A stretch of DNA of 64,000 nucleotides, taken from Salinispirillum sp049115955 (lineage in GTDB: Bacteria > Pseudomonadota > Gammaproteobacteria > Pseudomonadales > Natronospirillaceae). The notes under the pieces are model-generated. The model made no database searches, was not told the DNA's origin, and was given only the letters and a program-made list of their open reading frames with translations. Location: contig JAGDZJ010000002.1 in NCBI GenBank assembly GCA_049115955.1, forward strand, positions 62,001 through 126,000, given 5' to 3'. Made by a program: the position numbers and the translations under genes. Shown in pieces: positions 34,937 to 44,122 of the stretch; position 1 is the stretch's first letter; every line of letters starts with the position of its first letter.

Positions 34937-36253
34937 CTACCGCGCGATACCCACCAACGCCACCATGGTCAAACCAAACATCATCAAGGCGTACAGCATA
35001 TTCTGGCGCATGATAAAATACCCACTTACACCATAGCGCCCCTGCAACGACAAATTAATACCCGACAACGGGCCAACACTGGTGCCTATGGCCCAGCCGC
35101 TCAGTGCCGTAAACGCAAACAACGTTTGTTCTTTGCCTTCCAGACTGAGCATCGACGCCAAAACGGAAATGCCAATAATGGGGTGCAGCCCCAATGTCGC
35201 CGTCACCACAATAATGGCCAGACACAGAATGGCCTGCGGCGCTTGAAACTGCGCAAACAGCGTCCATTCGGCACCCATAAACGCCTCGATAAAGGTCGAC
35301 AGACCAATAGTCAGCAAGCCCGCGGCCAAGAACAAACTGACCTCGCCGCGCATCAATGGCATGCGCACCAATACATGCTGTTTGACCTCACGCACACCGC
35401 TGCGCGCACTCCACCAAAGGCGACTCACCACTGCGGCTAACGGCATAAGGAAGGTGATGATGCTGACAATGGTCAACGAGGGCGTCAACACCCAATGGAA
35501 GATCAACACCCACACCGCCATGATGACGGGCATCAACACACTGCGCGGTGCCAGCGAAAAGCCAATCACCTCCGTTAATTCAAAGCGACGACGTAAATCC
35601 AGCGACGAAATCAGCCCCGCTAACATGGCCAACGGAAAACCCCACAACAACACTTGTTGGTAGGCCATGTCTGGCACCAAAGTCATCACTACGGCCATGG
35701 AGGCAAAAAATGGCGACCACCAAGCCGCGCTCGACAAGCCTCGGTTAATGGCTAACAACTGCGGCGTTTTCAATTCACCTTGGCGGGCTAATCGATCGCC
35801 GACCAAAAACATGGTGGACAGATTCAGCACAATGCCCAAAAAATGCACCCCTGCCCACGTTTGCCACATGCCCATCCAACCGGTACGTCCGTTCGCCAAG
35901 GGGCGCCCCACGCCTTCTCGGCCAATCAGCCCAATGAAACTCACGCCTAATAGCATGGCGACCACGTAGAGGTTGCCTGTGAGAATACGCGACCAATCCA
36001 CGTTGGCACCTAACCCTAAAGCCGCCCATAACGTTAGGCCCAAGCCCACACCCGCCAAGGCGCCCGCCTGCCAACGCGTGCGCGCTGGAATATCCAGCCA
36101 TAAGAGCAACACACTGCCCCACAACACATAACTCGCCAATGCAGTAAGGTTAAACCACGGCGAAAAGCTGAGAATTTGGAACAGTAAGCCCACCAGCAGC
36201 AATATGCCTGCAATGCGGTGGCGCAGCGGTGAAGTAGTGAGCGGGAGGGTCAT
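34937..36253 (-). CDS. Polytopic inner-membrane protein, probable transporter
   Basis: 438 aa from the ATG at 36253 (MTLPLTTS); an earlier start at 36301 lies in a hairpin region and is less likely. About twelve hydrophobic segments with few charged loops. The stretch WSPFFASMAVVMTLVPD near the middle and GLHPIIGISVLASML in the C-terminal half resemble ion-transporter-superfamily folds with broken helices, but I cannot name the family. Not obviously linked to the defence genes upstream. Confidence 0.65.
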   Translation of the reverse strand: MTLPLTTSPLRHRIAGILLLVGLLFQILSFSPWFNLTALASYVLWGSVLLLWLDIPARTRWQAGALAGVGLGLTLWAALGLGANVDWSRILTGNLYVVAMLLGVSFIGLIGREGVGRPLANGRTGWMGMWQTWAGVHFLGIVLNLSTMFLVGDRLARQGELKTPQLLAINRGLSSAAWWSPFFASMAVVMTLVPDMAYQQVLLWGFPLAMLAGLISSLDLRRRFELTEVIGFSLAPRSVLMPVIMAVWVLIFHWVLTPSLTIVSIITFLMPLAAVVSRLWWSARSGVREVKQHVLVRMPLMRGEVSLFLAAGLLTIGLSTFIEAFMGAEWTLFAQFQAPQAILCLAIIVVTATLGLHPIIGISVLASMLSLEGKEQTLFAFTALSGWAIGTSVGPLSGINLSLQGRYGVSGYFIMRQNMLYALMMFGLTMVALVGIAR

Positions 36254-36287
36254 GATGCCCTTAATCTCTTCATGGTTTGAACGATAT

Positions 36288-36306
36288 GGGCAGTGTAGCA
36301 CTGCCC
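36288..36306. terminator. Hairpin after hsdM
   Basis: GGGCAGTG/CACTGCCC with a 3-nt loop, 12 nt beyond the hsdM stop on the minus strand. No long T-run; a modest terminator or a boundary of the defence island. Confidence 0.4.
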
Positions 36307-36318
36307 TTATGGGAAGCG

Positions 36319-37809
36319 TCAGGACGGTGTGTTCAGAGCGGTTAAGACACTGCGAAAACTGGCAAGGCCAGCTTCCAAGTTTTCTATGATTTCTTCGGCT
36401 AAGTCATCCGGTTCCGGCAAGTTGTCTAAATCTGTCAGGCTTTTATCTTTCAGCCAAAACACATCCAAACTGGTCTTGTCGCGCGCCATTAACTCTTCAT
36501 AGCGATACTTACGCCACCGGCCATCTGGGTTGTTTTCAGCGTGCCACGTTTCCGTGCGAATTTCGGGGTTCTCTGGATTGTAACAGCGCACAAACTCCGC
36601 CAAATCGTCATAACGCAATGGCTTTTTCTTCAGCGTGTGATGAACATTCGTGCGGTAGTCGTAATACCACACGTCGCGCGTCCACGGGTTTGGGCTAGCT
36701 GGATAGTTATCGAAAAACAACACATTAGCCTTCACGCCGTGCGCGTAAAAGATACCAGTGGGCAAGCGCAAAATAGTGTGCAGGTTGGTGTTTTCCAACA
36801 GTTTCTTGCGTATGGTTTCCCCCGCGCCACCTTCAAACAATACGTTATCCGGCACCACGACCGCCGCTTTCCCGGTGGTTTTTAACATGCTACGAATGTG
36901 CTGCACAAAATTGAGCTGCTTGTTCGAGGTGGTGGCCCAGAAATCCTGCCGGTTGTAGGTTAGGTCATCGGTTTCTTGTTCGCCGTCTTCATTGGTAAAG
37001 CTCATGGAGCTCTTTTTACCGAAGGGCGGGTTTGCCAACACATAGTCAAAACTTTGCGGGCTCGCCGCCACCAACGCATCGTTCGGCGATACCAAGCTGT
37101 CGCCATCAATTTCACCGATATTGTGCAAAAACATATTCATCAAACACATGCGACGGGTGCCTGCCACGATCTCGTTGCCGAAGAAGGTATCGTGCTTCAT
37201 GAAGCTCTTTTGCGCTTTATCCAACGCATAGCGCTTGGTGTCGGTTAGGTAGTCATACGCCGCCAAGAAAAACCCTCCCGTGCCACAGGCTGGGTCGGCA
37301 ATGGTTTTACCCGGCTCTGGCCGAATGCACTCTACCATCGCACGGATCAGCGCCCGCGGGGTAAAGTATTGCCCAGCGCCAGATTTGGTATCTTCGGCGT
37401 TTTTCTCCAGCAACCCCTCGTAGATATCGCCTTTGACATCGGCCCCCATCATCACCCACTGCGTACTGTCGACCATATCAATTAGGCGATAAAGCTTGGC
37501 TGGGTCTTGGATTTTATTTTAGGCCTTGGTGAATATCTGCCCCAGCATGCCCTTTTGGGTGCCTAAGGCACGTAGCAGTTCCACATAGAGCACTTCCAAC
37601 TCTGCGCCTTTCTTGCTTTTCAGCGTCTGCCAACGGTATTGCTCTGGTATGCCGACATCACGGTTATAAGGCGGCTTGGCGTATTCATCCGCCATTTTCA
37701 GGAAGATTAGATAGGTGAGCTGTTCCAGATAGTCACCATAGCCCACACCGTCGTCACGCAGGGTGGTACAGAAACTCCATACTTTGGAGATAATAGGGGC
37801 ACTACTCAT
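36319..37809 (-). pseudogene. hsdM: Type I restriction-modification methylase HsdM, interrupted by one stop codon
   Basis: N6-adenine methyltransferase subunit. The reading frame from ATG 37809 runs 96 codons to a TAA at 37519-37521 (KA*NKIQDPAKL) and continues in the same frame for 399 more codons. The family consensus at this place usually has Gln, so a CAA-to-TAA change explains it. Motifs DPACGTGGF (about 172 of the full frame) and NPPFGKK (about 260) are intact, as is the N-terminal four-helix domain start (WSFCTTLRDDGVGYGDYLEQL, split here). Restart at 37476 would lack the N-terminal domain. No hsdS follows; hsdR is 15 kb upstream on the same strand. Confidence 0.85.
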
Positions 37810-37830
37810 CAGTCAATATCCTTGGTCATT

Positions 37831-38036
37831 TATGAAGCCAACAAATTCATCACCAGCCGGACCATTAAGTCTTTAGCTTTCGGGTCGCTTTCCGCGATCA
37901 GCAGAGTAAGCGCCGTTAAACCCAGTTCATCCAATGGCAGGCGCATACCTTCTCGGCGAACTACTAAGCAATTCTTAGTTGTTGCCACATAGTCCAACTC
38001 ATTGCAGCCAAAGATTTTCTCCCTCCAGTCGAATTT
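37831..38036 (-). other. Open frame directly following the ietS stop, unrecognised
   Basis: In the same frame as ietS, immediately after its TAG, 68 more codons are open (KFDWREKIFGCNELDYV... to ...VRLVMNLLAS) before a TAA. The translation looks protein-like, with a helical C-terminal part, but has no ATG near its beginning. It could be a gene remnant left between the defence module and hsdM, a read-through extension, or chance. I do not recognise it, and it is not the end of HsdR. Confidence 0.35.
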
Positions 38037-40547
38037 CTACACTTCAATGGCCACGCCTATTTGCGTAGCAACCGCCGAATAAAGGTCGACATCCACCTCC
38101 GGCGCTTTGATTGAAATGATCAATGCGTAACGAACAGGCCGATTGTAACGCTCCAGAGCAGGTCGTGTTTTCCACCAGCCTAATGCAGGATAGACACCAA
38201 TTACGCCTCTGCTACCCAAGTCAGCAGCAGTTCCTTGCCAAATATCTGCATGTAATGAGCCTTTATGACGATTCAGCTTGCCAATCAACCAGCCAGAATC
38301 ATCACCGCTTGTTTGCGTTTGTTCTTCTTCATCACGTGCCGCAGCGTTTATCCGAGATCGAAAATCTGACTCAGATTCAAGCGCGCGCTTCACGTCAAAA
38401 CGCAACCCATGTGACTCGTATCGATAACGCGAAGTTACCCCACGTGCGGAAGGGTTAGGCTCAATAAAATAGGAAAGTGTCACCCTCATTTCGACCGGCG
38501 TTTCCCCAAGAGCTTCCAGCTCCGCCTTTGGCCAAGGCAACTGATGCAAGTTCATATCTCTTAGTTTAGGTGGTTCACCTTTTTCACGTTTAAACGGGTG
38601 TAATTGACTCTCGCACACCATGGTCAGAGAGTTTTCTACACTCCACAATGCCGTATCGAGGTCAGGCATACCAAAGCCACAATGACGTACTAAATTCATC
38701 ACCTGCTTTTTTGTGGGCCGACCGCTAGTGGGTAAAAACAATTGCCGCATAGCGGGAGTCCATTGGGCAGAATGAACCATCAACGCTCGAATTGTTTCCG
38801 GCAAGAACTCGGGATATTGCGCCATTAACTGCGCAGCCATTCGCGCCGCAAGGGCTGATGCCGCGCTGGTCGCGTTAGTCGTCGTGAACAACCGCTGGCT
38901 AGGCTCAGAATTGGCCGTAAGTAGGCTCAAACTTGCCTTCGTTTCAGCATATGGTTTCTCAAAGAGATGTGTTATCGCGGCATTGCCACCTTCAAACACC
39001 ACATCCGGTTTGAGTGGCCAATGGGCCTGCCACGTTGCAGACGTCGTACTGAAAGGGCTTAGACCACCCTCAGGTGCAATGGGTTGATAGTGATCCGTAT
39101 CTGGCTCTGTGATGTTAACCAAATCAGTAGCGGCGCCAACGGTAAGTGCATTCCAGGCCTGTGCCGGATCATGGACAGCATCGGTTGTATTGCTTTCGGG
39201 GTATTCAGTCCATGCGTTGGGATCTGATACATTGCCAGCGCAAAGTATGAATAGACGAGGAGATGCTGCTTGCCCTTCTGCATCAAAAGCCAGCCGATCA
39301 ATAGTGGCCGACCAAGCCGAAGGGCGACCACGATCACGGTTATCCTTGGCGGTGATGGCCATACTGAATACCCGATGACGGTGCGGAGCCGTAATCTCGG
39401 GTCGAGCTACAGCTTCAGTGGTTAGATATCCGTGGTGCTGGGCATCACCGCCGTTTGCGCCGTTTTGGGGAATAAGTTTCACTGACTCCAACCGATGCCC
39501 AATAGTAATTGGGGCAGCAGTGGCAAGTGCTGAGGTCAGGTCACCAACTAATGCCAGCCCTGCCATTCCCGTCCCATGGCCGTCGGCGTCGTCAAGCCCC
39601 CAACCCGGCTCCACACTGTGCCTATCAGTATCGGCAAGTGCGCGTGCAAGCAAGGGATGGCCGTGATTAACACCCGTATCGAATATGCATACGTGCGGCA
39701 CGTCCTCCGCGCTCCCCGGTATGGTCAACCGAGTGAGCAGTTCATCCATCCACTCTGGCTGTTCGTTGGGGGCTAAAGCATCAAAAAAGTTAGCTGTTTC
39801 TTTGGCACGCCGCAGTTCTGCAATTGAATTGAGTGCCATTACTGATCGCTTCATTTGCCCGGCAGAACCATAAACCAATAGGACCGTGCGCTCTGGGAAT
39901 TGCAGTTCACCAGCCGCTAGCCGAAAGTTAAGGCCTTCAGCAATCTCTCTGAATGTGTTGGCTACCGCAGCCCTTTCACCACGAACCGGCAGCCAAACTT
40001 CCCACCACAACATTTCGTTGTCTGATTTTGGAAACGCAGCAACATCATCTGTCCACAATGCTTCCAGCGAAGCGGCGCGGATTTCCGAAATGGTATTCAG
40101 CAGCGTGCGGTTTTTGGGGCCTTTCTTGGAGTCTTTTGTTTCATCCAGATAGGCAGTCACCAGCTTTTCAAAGAAGACCAGCTTGCCATCCGGCACAAAT
40201 ACAGTGGCATAGGTGGCGTCATTGTTATGGCGGACATTGCGCAACTCAATACCCATGTTGTCACGGGCTAGGCGTTCAAACTCCAGTTCAACGTCCGGGA
40301 AGCTTTGAAACTCAATTTGCAGGCCGAAACCTTCCTCTAATCCAGCATGTTGTTGCTCGGCTTTCGCAGCTTCCATTTGCGGTGCCAATTGCTGAATATT
40401 TTGTAGTAGAGCGCCACCATGGGAGTGCCGATCTCGCTCCGGAATGCCAGCGCCGGTCATACCCCGTGGTGGTGAGCGGAAGGGCTCTGTTTGTGCGTTT
40501 CTTTGAAGGAAAAAATGTCGCTTACGTTGTCTATCTCGCTCTACCAT
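38037..40547 (-). CDS. ietS: Subtilisin-like serine protease, IetS-type
   Basis: 836 aa. The S8 catalytic triad is visible: Asp290 in CIFDTGVNHG, His324 in DGHGTGMAG, Ser561 in NATSAAS (GTS replaced by ATS), with oxyanion Asn439 in CAGN. The N-terminal about 280 residues have no signal peptide, so it is cytoplasmic, as in the IetS toxin/effector of the IetAS module first described on Agrobacterium Ti plasmids and later reported as antiphage. Follows the AAA ATPase gene by 15 nt. SD AAGGACG precedes the ATG. Confidence 0.85.
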   Translation of the reverse strand: MVERDRQRKRHFFLQRNAQTEPFRSPPRGMTGAGIPERDRHSHGGALLQNIQQLAPQMEAAKAEQQHAGLEEGFGLQIEFQSFPDVELEFERLARDNMGIELRNVRHNNDATYATVFVPDGKLVFFEKLVTAYLDETKDSKKGPKNRTLLNTISEIRAASLEALWTDDVAAFPKSDNEMLWWEVWLPVRGERAAVANTFREIAEGLNFRLAAGELQFPERTVLLVYGSAGQMKRSVMALNSIAELRRAKETANFFDALAPNEQPEWMDELLTRLTIPGSAEDVPHVCIFDTGVNHGHPLLARALADTDRHSVEPGWGLDDADGHGTGMAGLALVGDLTSALATAAPITIGHRLESVKLIPQNGANGGDAQHHGYLTTEAVARPEITAPHRHRVFSMAITAKDNRDRGRPSAWSATIDRLAFDAEGQAASPRLFILCAGNVSDPNAWTEYPESNTTDAVHDPAQAWNALTVGAATDLVNITEPDTDHYQPIAPEGGLSPFSTTSATWQAHWPLKPDVVFEGGNAAITHLFEKPYAETKASLSLLTANSEPSQRLFTTTNATSAASALAARMAAQLMAQYPEFLPETIRALMVHSAQWTPAMRQLFLPTSGRPTKKQVMNLVRHCGFGMPDLDTALWSVENSLTMVCESQLHPFKREKGEPPKLRDMNLHQLPWPKAELEALGETPVEMRVTLSYFIEPNPSARGVTSRYRYESHGLRFDVKRALESESDFRSRINAAARDEEEQTQTSGDDSGWLIGKLNRHKGSLHADIWQGTAADLGSRGVIGVYPALGWWKTRPALERYNRPVRYALIISIKAPEVDVDLYSAVATQIGVAIEV

Positions 40548-40562
40548 GAGACGTCCTTTTCA

Positions 40563-41564
40563 TTACTTATTTTTGTCGTCCAACCGTGCCGAAAGCCCAT
40601 GCCGCTCTTCCAAGGTGAAGCGAATGTCTTTTTCTGAAATGCTGTCCTTGCGGTCTATCAAAGCAGATTTCAGCGCCTCGTCAGCAGCACGGGTTATTTC
40701 GGCATAACTAAGCCCAACGGCTTTGCTGGCCAGGCGCTTCCAAGAAACGCCCTTTTGGGCGATGCGTTCAAGCCGGGTTTTTAACACGCTGGTGATATGC
40801 GCTTCATCCGGTAATTCGTAATGCAACAGGTCATCAAAGCGCCGATATAAAGCTTTATCTAAAATCTCCGCGTGGTTGGTGGCACCGATGATCAAACTGT
40901 GGGAGTCATCCTGTTCAATCATTTGTAAGAAGCTGTTGAGAATACGCCTGACTTCACCCACATCATTGGCGAGACCACGTTGCGAACCAATGGCATCGAA
41001 CTCATCAAAAAAATAAACACCGCGCGCTTGCTGCGTTGACTCAAAGATTTGCCGCAGTTTACTCGCCGCCTCACCCATGAACTTAGTGAGCAAACCGTCC
41101 AAACGTACTTGAAACAGCGGCAAGCCCAGTTCACCCGCCAATACTGAAGCTGTCATGGTTTTACCTGTGCCTGGCGGCCCCATCAACAGCAGCTTGCGCC
41201 GTGGTTGTAGCCCATGCGAAAGAATCTCTGCAGCGTGGCGCTGCTCACGAATGATACGATCCAACTGCTGAGCCAGTTCGGCGTTCAATACCATGTCGCT
41301 CAGGCGTGCTTTGGGATAGCTGACGGAAAGCAAATTGGCCAGCTCGCCGCGTGGGCGGCTGATGGCTACCAACTTATCAGCCGATTGTTTGGACTGGCGT
41401 GGCGCTTTGGCCTTATCTACCAAAGCGCGTAACTCTTCGGCCAATTTACCATGGCCAACCTTTGCTTCATGGGCGGCCAACTGCATCGCTACCGAATAGA
41501 ACCGGTCATCGTCGCCGTCTAAATGCGACTTCAACAGTGCTTTTAACTGATCCGCGCTGGCCAT
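40563..41564 (-). CDS. ietA: AAA+ ATPase, IetA-type partner of the subtilase
   Basis: 333 aa. N-terminal about 110 residues of unknown fold, then one AAA+ module: Walker A GPPGTGKT (129-136), Walker B YFFDEFD (184-190), sensor 1 GATN (227-230) and Arg finger YRRFD (241-245). Like IetA, it is encoded just before a cytoplasmic S8 protease and probably controls it. FtsH/spastin-like ATPase core, but with no protease domain or membrane anchor of its own. Confidence 0.85.
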   Translation of the reverse strand: MASADQLKALLKSHLDGDDDRFYSVAMQLAAHEAKVGHGKLAEELRALVDKAKAPRQSKQSADKLVAISRPRGELANLLSVSYPKARLSDMVLNAELAQQLDRIIREQRHAAEILSHGLQPRRKLLLMGPPGTGKTMTASVLAGELGLPLFQVRLDGLLTKFMGEAASKLRQIFESTQQARGVYFFDEFDAIGSQRGLANDVGEVRRILNSFLQMIEQDDSHSLIIGATNHAEILDKALYRRFDDLLHYELPDEAHITSVLKTRLERIAQKGVSWKRLASKAVGLSYAEITRAADEALKSALIDRKDSISEKDIRFTLEERHGLSARLDDKNK

Positions 41565-41895
41565 AATGCCCCCTACTTAAGATGGACAGATTGTAGTCCA
41601 ATAGGGTTGTCAGTACGATGCATTCACCGAATAATTTGGGGTAAGGCCACACCGCATCTGTTTCCTCTCAAGCTTACGATCATGTCCGGCCCGCGTTGCC
41701 GGTCTAATTGCAAACTCATTCCGCTGGCATGTAACTGGCCCAATTTTGAATCAAAAACCCGCGAATACCCATGGCCATATTGCACGAGGGATAAAGCGCC
41801 TTGAACTGCTGTTCAGCGTCAACAAAGCTGGATTGAGCTATGGTAATCCTCCCACCTCGCACAGAGGTGCAAGAATACCGAAGACAGTCGACAGT
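41565..41895. other. 331-nt gap between drmB and ietA, no confident gene
   Basis: Contains no ORF with a good start. The frame of drmB stays open for about 60 codons after its TGA (down to about 41715), translating to TVDCLRYSCTSVRGGRITIA and beyond, which may be accidental or a lost C-terminus. The ietA promoter probably lies here. Composition is close to 50% GC. Confidence 0.4.
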
Positions 41896-44121
41896 TCAGC
41901 TTTCATTATTTTCGTTCACAATTTCTAGAAACCCTCGGATTCGCAGTCCCTTGTGAGTTGCATCTTCCCGTGGTGCTGGCCCGCCTTTAAGTACTGCACG
42001 TGACAGTAGCTGGTTCTGCGCAACGCACGAGGTCTCGGGAATCATAATGCAGTCTGGACATGCCCCACCGGCATTATCACAAAGCCTTCCTGAGTTGCAG
42101 CGGTGTGTAGAGGTCTCAAGTAATCGCGACAGGAAACGGTTATTCTCGTTTCGCCACAGGGAGGACAGGTTTCCAAGGTCCATTGTCGTACCATTTCGGT
42201 ATACGACAAACGCTAAGTCCAGTGGAAAAATGTACTCACACATTGAGCCAAGGTCTAGACCAGAGAGTTCCGCGACATTCTTCATAAGCACGTGCGCATA
42301 TGTGTGCAACAATGTGTAGACATATCGATAGGTAGATGCTTCACCCTCTTTGAGCAAGGAGAAGTACCGTCCGAATGGCTGCGCTACTTGTATCAGTCGT
42401 GCACCCAACAGTAGCGACTCGTCACCATCCCACTCTGGTAGATCACATACACCAACATCCTGCAACCACGCGTATACCGCTTTAGGATCCAAACGGACGT
42501 ACAGAGCCTCATTGGCCTGGGTCACAACGTAAATCGGCCGCTTTCCATTGCTCAGCGGATCAAATAGTCGCAGCCGAACTGGCATATTCTGCCCGCGCTT
42601 TTCAAACGTGGGCGTTGCCGATACGCGAGTATAGCCGTGCGTAAAGCGACACAAGTCAAACTCCCGAATCAGTCCAAGCTCCTCCATCCCGAGCTTATTC
42701 ATCAAGAGTTGTGTTTCAGCTTCCTGGGCTGCCTTGACAGTAGCGTCCTTCGGCGCCAAGTCGTTATCGAGATGGTTAAAGCGCACAAATGGAGATCGCC
42801 CCCCCTCTGGCGCAGCAGAGAGTTTTCCTCGGTTAAGCGCTTCATGCTCCACAGTCAACACAAACGGGTCGAACCGACTGGTATATTCACTGCGAATAGC
42901 AAGCTGGGCCATCACAGCGGGTGGAAGATCGGCGCTTGGCCGAATCAATGGCGGCTCACTCGTAGTCCAACGCTTTACGAGTTTCTTGAGTTCTCTATCC
43001 CATAAATTCACGCCTTCGGCATCAGAGCTAGACTCTGCGACACCACGCATACGCATAAAGCTTTCATAAGACTGCCACTCATCAAGCTTACCTGCCGCCA
43101 ACACCATGGTTTTCATCTCATCAGCCGCGGGCTCCGCACCACCAAAATGGAACTTGGCTGCAATAAACGCAGCCAGCTCAGCATGCATCTGTGGTTCAAG
43201 AAGAGTTATGAGTCGATGCTCTGTCTCAGGGAAAAGCACAAACTGCTCGGACTGGGAATAATATGCTGATGACGCACGGTACGAGATTGGTTCCATGCGG
43301 CGCTCTCCGATTCGCACGCCAGCACGGTCACGGAAGACTCCTGTAGTAAATCGATCATTCTGGCGCCATTCGCTGCTACCTCTATGACCGCAAGTCGGAT
43401 TGGCACAGTAGAAGTGCCATTGACCAATTCTTGGCGAATCGGTATTAAGTTTAAAGGCTTTGCCCCCACATACTGTGCATTCCTCTCCATACAACCATGG
43501 GTTGTCGTTGCGATTGTTCCATTCCCATCGCCCGGGGGTGGCGGGCATCCATTCACCTGACCAGTGCACAAAAATCACGTCAAGCTGGCGCCATTGGCAT
43601 GGACTCGCTGCCCCCGCTACAGTGCATTGAGTATTGCGGAGCACACCTATATTTTTGGCCAGATCAGAGGCCGACTCGAACCTCTTAAACAGATGACACT
43701 TGTTACATACAAAAGTCAGCGGAGCGGGAGCATAGCCCATACGAAGCGGACTTAGGAACGCAAGACGGTCACCAGCAAGAGGCACCACAGAAGTACCGCT
43801 GAGCAGCGCCTCATCAAGACATTGACGCGGATCGATTGGTCGATCAGAAGTATCCATTGAATAAGCGCGAGCGAACCAACTCTGCCAGACCTCCTGCAGA
43901 CGAAGAATGATTTGCGCCTTGGTCTCCGGCCGTATAGGCGCTTCGTCGGTTGACGCAGAGAGATCGGGAATTGATATGCATGCGCCAAGGCCTCCTTCGA
44001 ATGTGAAGAATGCGCCAGGGGCGTACGCGGATCCCAACTGATTACGCGAACGCCCCATCGTAGGAGCGCCAATTGTCTTCTCGTCTTCCTCCGATGCGAG
44101 AAATGTTCTTTTTGTTGCCAT
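41896..44121 (-). CDS. drmB: DrmB-like DUF1998 protein of a DISARM-type system
   Basis: 741 aa from the ATG at 44121. Cysteine clusters suggest zinc sites: CNKC near residue 155, CTVCGG...CANPTCGHRG (about 220-255) and the DUF1998-type C-terminal CDNAGGACPDCIM near 690. In DISARM, DrmB works with the helicase DrmA; here its gene begins 1 nt after the drmA stop, which supports that pairing. No nuclease motif is visible. Codon and base composition are like the upstream AT-richer defence genes. Confidence 0.8.
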   Translation of the reverse strand: MATKRTFLASEEDEKTIGAPTMGRSRNQLGSAYAPGAFFTFEGGLGACISIPDLSASTDEAPIRPETKAQIILRLQEVWQSWFARAYSMDTSDRPIDPRQCLDEALLSGTSVVPLAGDRLAFLSPLRMGYAPAPLTFVCNKCHLFKRFESASDLAKNIGVLRNTQCTVAGAASPCQWRQLDVIFVHWSGEWMPATPGRWEWNNRNDNPWLYGEECTVCGGKAFKLNTDSPRIGQWHFYCANPTCGHRGSSEWRQNDRFTTGVFRDRAGVRIGERRMEPISYRASSAYYSQSEQFVLFPETEHRLITLLEPQMHAELAAFIAAKFHFGGAEPAADEMKTMVLAAGKLDEWQSYESFMRMRGVAESSSDAEGVNLWDRELKKLVKRWTTSEPPLIRPSADLPPAVMAQLAIRSEYTSRFDPFVLTVEHEALNRGKLSAAPEGGRSPFVRFNHLDNDLAPKDATVKAAQEAETQLLMNKLGMEELGLIREFDLCRFTHGYTRVSATPTFEKRGQNMPVRLRLFDPLSNGKRPIYVVTQANEALYVRLDPKAVYAWLQDVGVCDLPEWDGDESLLLGARLIQVAQPFGRYFSLLKEGEASTYRYVYTLLHTYAHVLMKNVAELSGLDLGSMCEYIFPLDLAFVVYRNGTTMDLGNLSSLWRNENNRFLSRLLETSTHRCNSGRLCDNAGGACPDCIMIPETSCVAQNQLLSRAVLKGGPAPREDATHKGLRIRGFLEIVNENNES

Positions 44122-44122
44122 A

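Noticed and set aside
36260..36330. Second copy of the tRNA-Arg 3' end as the other att site of an integrated island
   Set aside because: I found no match to the tRNA 3' sequence there by eye, and no integrase gene lies in the window.
30504..37809. Possible recoding of TAA as glutamine, because two genes have an in-frame TAA where Gln would fit
   Set aside because: Many intact genes in the window end at TAA at their normal family length (for example cioA and hipB), so TAA is a genuine stop here.
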